A stretch of DNA of 14,245 bases from Rodentolepis nana (taxonomy: Eukaryota > Platyhelminthes > Cestoda > Cyclophyllidea > Hymenolepididae), in NCBI GenBank assembly GCA_900617975.1, contig UZAE01014451.1:1-14245 (forward strand). The letters are read 5' to 3'. Under the pieces are notes generated by a model that was not told the DNA's origin, did no database searches, and saw only the letters and a program-made list of their open reading frames with translations. A program made the translations under genes and the position numbers. Below, piece by piece: positions 9,907 to 14,245 of the stretch (position 1 is its first letter; every line of letters begins with the position of its first letter).

Positions 9907-10067
9907 TGATTGAGCAATTGGTGCCTCGGTATGCGAGGGAGTTGCATTTAATGCTGAATAACAGACTGAACTGTTTACGCGTCAATTTGAGAAATAAGGG
10001 AGACAAGGCATCTATAATTAAATCTAGCTCTGCTAACGTTGAAAAAAATAATGTGATGGTGAAGTAA
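9907..10067 (+). CDS. Candidate exon, plus strand (unrecognised)
   Basis: After the acceptor AAGTGTTCACAG a frame reads VIEQLVPRYARELHLMLNNR, then LNCLRVNLRNKGDKASIIKS, and ends …EKNNVMVK at TAA (10065-10067). It is helical-looking, and basic toward the end. A GTAACG donor overlapping the stop could instead end the exon. The opposite strand is also open here, so the strand is not certain. 9412-9906 otherwise shows no feature. Confidence 0.22.
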
Positions 10068-10162
10068 CGCATCACTCCGCCAAGGAAGCGTGATATCGAT
10101 TTCGCGATTCCTAAAGACGAAACATTTCGTCATCATTATGGCATATCATTTATTGATATTAA

Positions 10163-10524
10163 GGGGTGTGGGATAGACTTAACTCCACGTGGTGCACCCT
10201 GGGTAACGTATACTCATACGACAGAAAAGTCTATTAACCGGTAGTTGACTTCTGACTTTAAACTACCATAACCTCACTGGTTGCCATATTCCACCACTTC
10301 CAAAGTAATCATCCTACCTTTTCTCTGTCGTTGTGTCTGTCTCTTTTACAACTGTAAACCGCTCTTCTGTTCCCTTCCCCCTGTGAAGCCCGAAGTCAGC
10401 TAAAGGGCTAATAGTGAAGCCCGAAGTCAGCTAAAGGGCTAATGATAACTATCGTCTACGAAGCCCGAAGTCAGCTAAAGGGCTAATGATAACTATCAAA
10501 ATGCTTGTGATTTCAAATAAATAA
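10163..10524 (+). mobile_element. SINE-like retroposon, copy C, with internal tandem triplication
   Basis: Head GGGGTGTGGGATAGACTTAA, block CACGTGGTGCACCCTGGGTA, tail CAAATAAATAA. Flanked by a likely target-site duplication, ATTGATATT at 10152-10160 and 10525-10533. Near the 3' end a unit starting GAAGCCCGAAGTCAGCTAAA occurs three times (10385, 10416 and 10460), making this copy longer (362 bp) than the others. Confidence 0.8.
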
Positions 10525-10533
10525 ATTGATATT

Positions 10534-10815
10534 TATACTAAATGACAGGCCTTATGATAGTTAACATAAGCGCTTTACTTTACTTCGGTCTTCATAGGGG
10601 GGGGGGGGGAGAGTGGGGAACGGAAGAGTGATTCACAGAGGCATGGAAACAGACACAAAGGTTGAGAGTAGCGTGAGATGTGGGCTGAGGAAGTGGCTGA
10701 ATATGACATACAGTCGGGAGACGGTTAGTTTGGAGTCAACTTCCGATTTATAAACTTCGTAACCATGTGGTTATATGTTCCCCAGGTTGCAACACGTGGA
10801 GGAAAGTCATTGATT
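10534..10815 (-). mobile_element. SINE-like retroposon, copy D, degenerate
   Basis: Reverse-complement copy: the tail side (AAATGACAGGCCTTATGATA) comes first, then a run of 13 G (10597-10609), the purine-rich middle and, at the far end, the decayed head (CCCAGGTTGCAACACGTGGA). It is the most diverged copy and abuts copy C, so the two tails face each other. Confidence 0.65.
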
Positions 10816-11110
10816 GGTCCGTTTTCTACCAAACTTCTTTCTGCTTCATCGGACGCAAACACCAACCAGTAATGCTGCTTGGCTTCATCTTCTCTAGTCA
10901 ATAGTATGAACAGTTCTTTTTAATTTTCTTTAAATTAATGACTGTGAGTTGTGACATTTCTTTGTTCCTTCTCCCTAGTTTAAGCAGGGAGTTGTAGTTT
11001 ACACAACTCATAAGCAATGATCTTGCTTTACAGCTAAAAGATGTTTAATATCCCGAAAGAAAAGAGTTGTGTAGCGGATTTCTACGCTAGTTAAGCCTGG
11101 CTTAAGTCTC
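10816..11110. other. Spacer between copy D and the CCAAT block, nothing recognised
   Basis: AT-rich sequence with no open frame bounded by splice sites, no repeat shared with the rest of the window and no RNA gene visible. Confidence 0.5.
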
Positions 11111-11371
11111 AGAAACTTTTGTGATAGATTCTCCCAATTACCGAGTCTATAGAAGAAAGAGACGTATCACCGATACGTTTATTCACTGGATACAGATAGT
11201 GAAGTATGATCAACCGGAAAAGCTTAATCATACAACATGGCCGAATTCATACAAACAGACGCAGGCTTTCTATTGGTCATTGGCTGTGCTTCTCTACAAC
11301 CAATCCGTGTGCGAGGTTTCACGACCGCATCTAAAGCCTGGTGTGCGCGCCTGCGATGAAGTGTCCCACAG
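11111..11371 (+). promoter_or_regulatory. CCAAT promoter-like repeat, copy 2, leading into a first exon
   Basis: Homologous to 3725-3953 on the opposite strand, with about 30 extra bases (AGGTTTCACGACCGCATCTA and neighbours). It carries three CCAAT boxes in 33 bp: ATTGG at 11272 and 11279, and CCAAT at 11300. A GC-rich stretch follows, and an ATG at 11356 sits in a good context (G at -3) after an in-frame stop at 11332. This looks like a TATA-less promoter and start region. That both copies keep the same boxes and the same ATG is seen directly; promoter function is inferred. Confidence 0.45.
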
Positions 11372-12398
11372 TGGATCAGAGTAGTAAAAGAGGTGGACGA
11401 CCAACTTCAACACTTTCAGTGAGTCCTGTGCAATTCAATTTTGAGAAACTTCAAATCGAGTGTAGTTAATAATTTGGATCAACTTAATACACTTCGGAAC
11501 GATTATGAGCTTTATCAAATATTATAATGTGTATAGTGGGGTGCGCGATAGACTTACCTCCACGTGGTGCACCCTGGGCAACGTACGATAGACTTACCTC
11601 CACGTGGTGCACCCTGGGCAACGTACTTTCTTACGGCAAAAATTCTATCACTCGGCATTCGTTTTTTCTTATACGACAAAAAAGTCTATTAACTGGCAGT
11701 TGACTTCTCAACTATCGGCAAAAAAAGTTTATTAACCGGCAGTTGACTTCTGACTTCAAACTACCATGACCCCACTGCATGTCATATTCCACCACTTCCA
11801 GAGTACTCTCCTCACCTTTTCTCTGCCTTTGTGTCTGTCTGTCTGCCTCTTTCACATCTGTGGATCATTATTCTGTCCCCTCTCTCGGCATTTTAAAACT
11901 TTGGTGTTCCTCCTCCTCCACTCTGTGAAGCCCGAGGTCAGCAGAGAACGTTGAGTTGTCTTCCATAAAAGTTAATTATATGCCTCCATGATGCTGATTC
12001 TCAGCATTTTCGGACAAATCCAAGTAATCCCGAAGTTTTGGATCTGCAACAGGTTAGACGCAACCACAAGCACTTATAAAAAGAGTGTTCACAGGAAAAA
12101 ATACCAGCAGAATCGAAGTTGTAGAATAGAAGTGCCCCCTATTGCAATCACTGACAGTATTCAAATTTCCTTCACCATATCCATCGATTCGTTTTCCATT
12201 TTTCAATCCTAGCTTGACCTTTTAGTAAACCAATGTCGTGCAGCATTCCCTAATTACAACGCACTACCCGCTGTACAGGAGGGCCAATGCTAACAGGCGC
12301 ACCAAGTTGTTGTTGGGCCACCAATTGAAGAGCTTAGCGAAACGGAGCCCGATCGTGAGGCTGCTAGCCAAAGTCCAACTAAGAAACGAAAATTATAA
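11356..12398 (+). CDS. Candidate short gene ending in a basic KKRKL tail (unrecognised)
   Basis: Gene model: exon 1 at 11356-11418 (MKCPTVDQSSKRGGRPTSTL…, donor GTGAGT), exon 2 at 12005-12052 (HFRTNPSNPEVLDLQQ, acceptor CTGATTCTCAG, donor GTTAGA), exon 3 from 12213 (acceptor TTTTTCAATCCTAG, reads LDLLVNQCRAAFPNYNALPA…), terminal part 12297-12398 (…EELSETEPDREAASQSPTKK then RKL and stop). All junctions are phase 0. A TAA at 12291 separates the last two parts in the same frame. Removing a 72-bp GTAAAC...CTAACAG intron (12225-12296) would bypass it and give about 74 residues; otherwise the protein stops at about 63. KRGGRP resembles an AT-hook core and KKRKL a nuclear signal, so a small nuclear protein is possible. 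Retroposon E lies in intron 1. No family recognised; a dead or mis-modelled gene remains possible. Confidence 0.38.
11538..11955 (+). mobile_element. SINE-like retroposon, copy E, with internal duplications and lost tail
   Basis: Head GGGGTGCGCGATAGACTTAC. A 40-bp head segment is repeated in tandem (11546-11585 and 11586-11625), and a second segment (CTATTAACTGGCAGTTGACT and its near copy) is also doubled at about 11672 and 11715. The usual AAATAAATAA tail is missing; similarity fades after GAAGCCCGAGGTCAGC. It falls inside the first intron of the short plus-strand gene model at 11356. Confidence 0.75.
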
Positions 12399-12620
12399 TT
12401 TGAGAGGGGGGCGGGGTGTGTGTGGGGGGGGGCGTACGAGCGGACAAGGCACCTGTGATGTGTGCGTGTGGAAGTGCAAGGACAATATGTGAGTCATCTG
12501 GGCAAAAACGGGCGCGAGGGTATGAGAACAGATGTACTACTGCATGGAATGCGAAAAAGGAGAAACGATAAATTAGTGTAGACATGACAGAAGGGAATTG
12601 AGTAAAAGGGGCTTAAAACA

Positions 12621-12626
12621 AATAAA
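12621..12626 (+). terminator. Possible poly(A) signal AATAAA
   Basis: Canonical hexamer 223 bp after the TAA at 12396-12398 of the short plus-strand gene model. The stretch between holds GT/GC-rich simple sequence (GGGGTGTGTGTGGGGGGGGG around 12413-12432). AATAAA is common in AT-rich DNA, so this is weak support. Confidence 0.25.
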
Positions 12627-13883
12627 CCCAAAACAATATTTTCAGGAAAATAGGCATAAAGAATAGTTGGAGAAAGTGCAGAGAGTCTTCCTCCTTCCAT
12701 TTTCACACTAATGAAAATGGTATGAATCGAATATAATTCTCAAGGAATAATGCTGAAAATCTCTCAGGAAGCAAAATGCGTTTCCTGAAAGTGCCTCCAA
12801 GTAGGTTTGTGGAAGAAGACAGAAGAAGCCATTTAGTATATCAGCATTCAGAAGCATTGGTGTCAGTGAGCAAACAGGCTAGTAAACAAGGCATGAATTG
12901 ATCTTTGCAAAACAAATTGCATCTTCTACCAAGAGGCTAAAACCACATGCTTATTTCGCATGTGAATACAGAAAATTAATATGAATGTGAATCAATATCC
13001 AGGATCGTTTTCCCCCATAAATCTTCAAATTTATGTCCCAGATATAATTAACTCCACCAAGCCTAACAGTAGCACATCAAAATTACTAAAACTCTTGCAG
13101 CCAATCAGGTGAAAAATCGTCAAATCTACCCCCCTCCACATCATTCAATGCAATATTGCAAAAAATAACTATCTAGCTGGCATCTATGATTCGCATATTA
13201 GTGATGCTTTTAAAAGTTAACTACCACAGTTCTAAACGACAAAATCGAGGTCATTGGGGAATGGCTTAGTTGGGTAAAGGAAATCACGCCGTTTGACTGA
13301 CAAACTGCATAATATTATGCAAGTGAAGCAATCTTTCAAGCAATTTCATTATATTACGAACCTGAAGATGTTTTACTAATTAGATAAAAGCAGATACCAA
13401 TCAGAGCTAATTTTCATTGACACAAAAATATAGATTTTCGCAAACTCATTCCCATCACCGTGGCAACTTACTGCAAGACTAAAAGCTTAAAATAATCTTG
13501 AAATGAGAAATGTAAAGGAGCACTAACCAACCAATCGAAAGTTGCTGCACGCGTAGCTACTTCCAATCGCATGATTCTTCGCTTGCTAGAAAGTTCGCCA
13601 TGATTGTGCACACAAGATGCATTTCTCCCATTTTTCACGAATTTTGAATTATTTGTGTGATAATTAAAAAAACGAAAGAAGGCAAACAAGGTCATTTAAG
13701 TCAATCAAGTTTAGAGGATCAATACTTTGCTGCGAATAAGATATAACAAATTTAGGCCCAATTCTAGGCACATGCGTTGAGAGGAATTGTTTTCAAAACA
13801 CTACCATTATTCTCAATAGCTGAATTCCTTCATTTTCTCAGTGTAAGATAATCAGATAAATTGAGATTGCAAATATGTTTTTA
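12627..13883. other. Long stretch without supported genes
   Basis: AT-rich intergenic or intronic sequence. The only patch that stands out is 13520-13610, with a CCAAT motif, several CpGs (GCACGCGTAGC) and an ATGGCG start-like site on the minus strand at about 13602. It could be a promoter with a first exon, but no continuation was found. Confidence 0.5.
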
Positions 13884-14220
13884 TTGTTCTCAATAATTTA
13901 TTTATATCAAATGGCAGGCGTCTTGATGGTTATCATTAGCCCTTTAGCTGACTTCAGGCTTCACAGAGAGGAGGAGGAACATCAAAGTGGGAAAAAAAGT
14001 CGAGAGGGGGGGGGGAACAGAAGAGTGCTTCAAAGACGAAGGTAGAAAAAGGTGAGGTGAGTACTGTGGAAGTAGTCGAATATGACATACAATGGGGTGA
14101 GGGTAGTTTGAAGTGAGAAGTCAACTGCCAGTTAATAGACTTTTTTGCCGTATGAATATACGTTGCCCAGGGTGCACCACGTGGAGGTAAGTCTATCGCA
14201 CACCCCTTGTTCTCAATAAT
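13884..14220. repeat. 14-bp target-site duplication around copy F
   Basis: TTGTTCTCAATAAT occurs at 13884-13897 and 14207-14220, immediately outside the element on both sides with no extra bases. The length suits target-primed reverse transcription rather than a DNA transposon (2-9 bp) or an LTR element (4-6 bp). Confidence 0.88.
13898..14206 (-). mobile_element. SINE-like retroposon, copy F, intact with target-site duplication
   Basis: A complete 309-bp reverse copy, running from the tail (TTATTTATAT on the plus strand) to the head (GCGCACACCCC-like end, GTCTATCGCACACCCC). Bounded by an exact 14-bp direct repeat, TTGTTCTCAATAAT, at 13884-13897 and 14207-14220. This fixes both element ends and shows insertion by a retroposition-type mechanism. 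It contains a run of 10 G. Confidence 0.88.
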
Positions 14221-14245
14221 AAATGATTGGATTATAATGATTTTA

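Noticed and set aside
11120..11370. CCAAT block as a solo LTR (TGTG...CACA ends)
   Set aside because: The other copy does not keep the TGTG end, similarity extends beyond it, and no 4-6 bp target-site duplication flanks either copy.
12379..12706. Minus-strand open frames of about 70 codons
   Set aside because: Low-complexity translation of GT/GC-rich simple sequence, opposite the better-supported plus-strand terminal exon.

Overview
This window is nuclear DNA from an animal, most likely a parasitic flatworm (cestode or trematode). The reasons are: an AT-rich background with long G or C runs, a housekeeping gene cut by introns of 36 to 83 bp with the shortest ones at the 5' end, and a splice acceptor three bases before its start codon, as expected for flatworm spliced-leader trans-splicing. 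The genus cannot be named from the sequence. There are no bacterial operons, tRNA, rRNA or CRISPR features.

Layout. (1) 1-2400: spliced-looking coding exons on the minus strand. They form the inner part of an unrecognised gene with an acidic stretch, and they continue past the left edge. A retroposon (copy A) lies in the downstream intron. (2) 2489-3310: a TA microsatellite, then retroposon copy B, interrupted by a single N at 3111 with a 198-bp exact repeat that looks like an assembly join. (3) 3725-3953: a minus-strand copy of a CCAAT-box promoter-like block. (4) 4365-7839: the ubiquitin-activating enzyme E1 gene (UBA1 type) on the plus strand, complete, 8 exons, 1019 predicted residues, with a poly(A) signal at 8227. 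(5) 8737-9411: two exon-like minus-strand stretches, convergent to UBA1. (6) 9907-10067: one plus-strand exon-like stretch. (7) 10163-10815: retroposon copies C and D, tail to tail. (8) 11111-12398: a second copy of the CCAAT block leading into a short plus-strand gene model that ends in a basic KKRKL tail, with retroposon copy E in its first intron. (9) 12399-13897: no supported gene. (10) 13898-14206: retroposon copy F with an exact 14-bp target-site duplication.

Only UBA1 is identified by family. Its product activates ubiquitin with ATP and passes it to E2 enzymes. The other gene models rest on reading frame, splice sites and phase agreement, and should be read as candidates. The clearest non-gene signals are an unnamed SINE-like family of about 310-330 bp (six copies here) and a duplicated CCAAT promoter block that flanks UBA1 in inverted orientation. 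I did not find a convincing new defence or mobile system.
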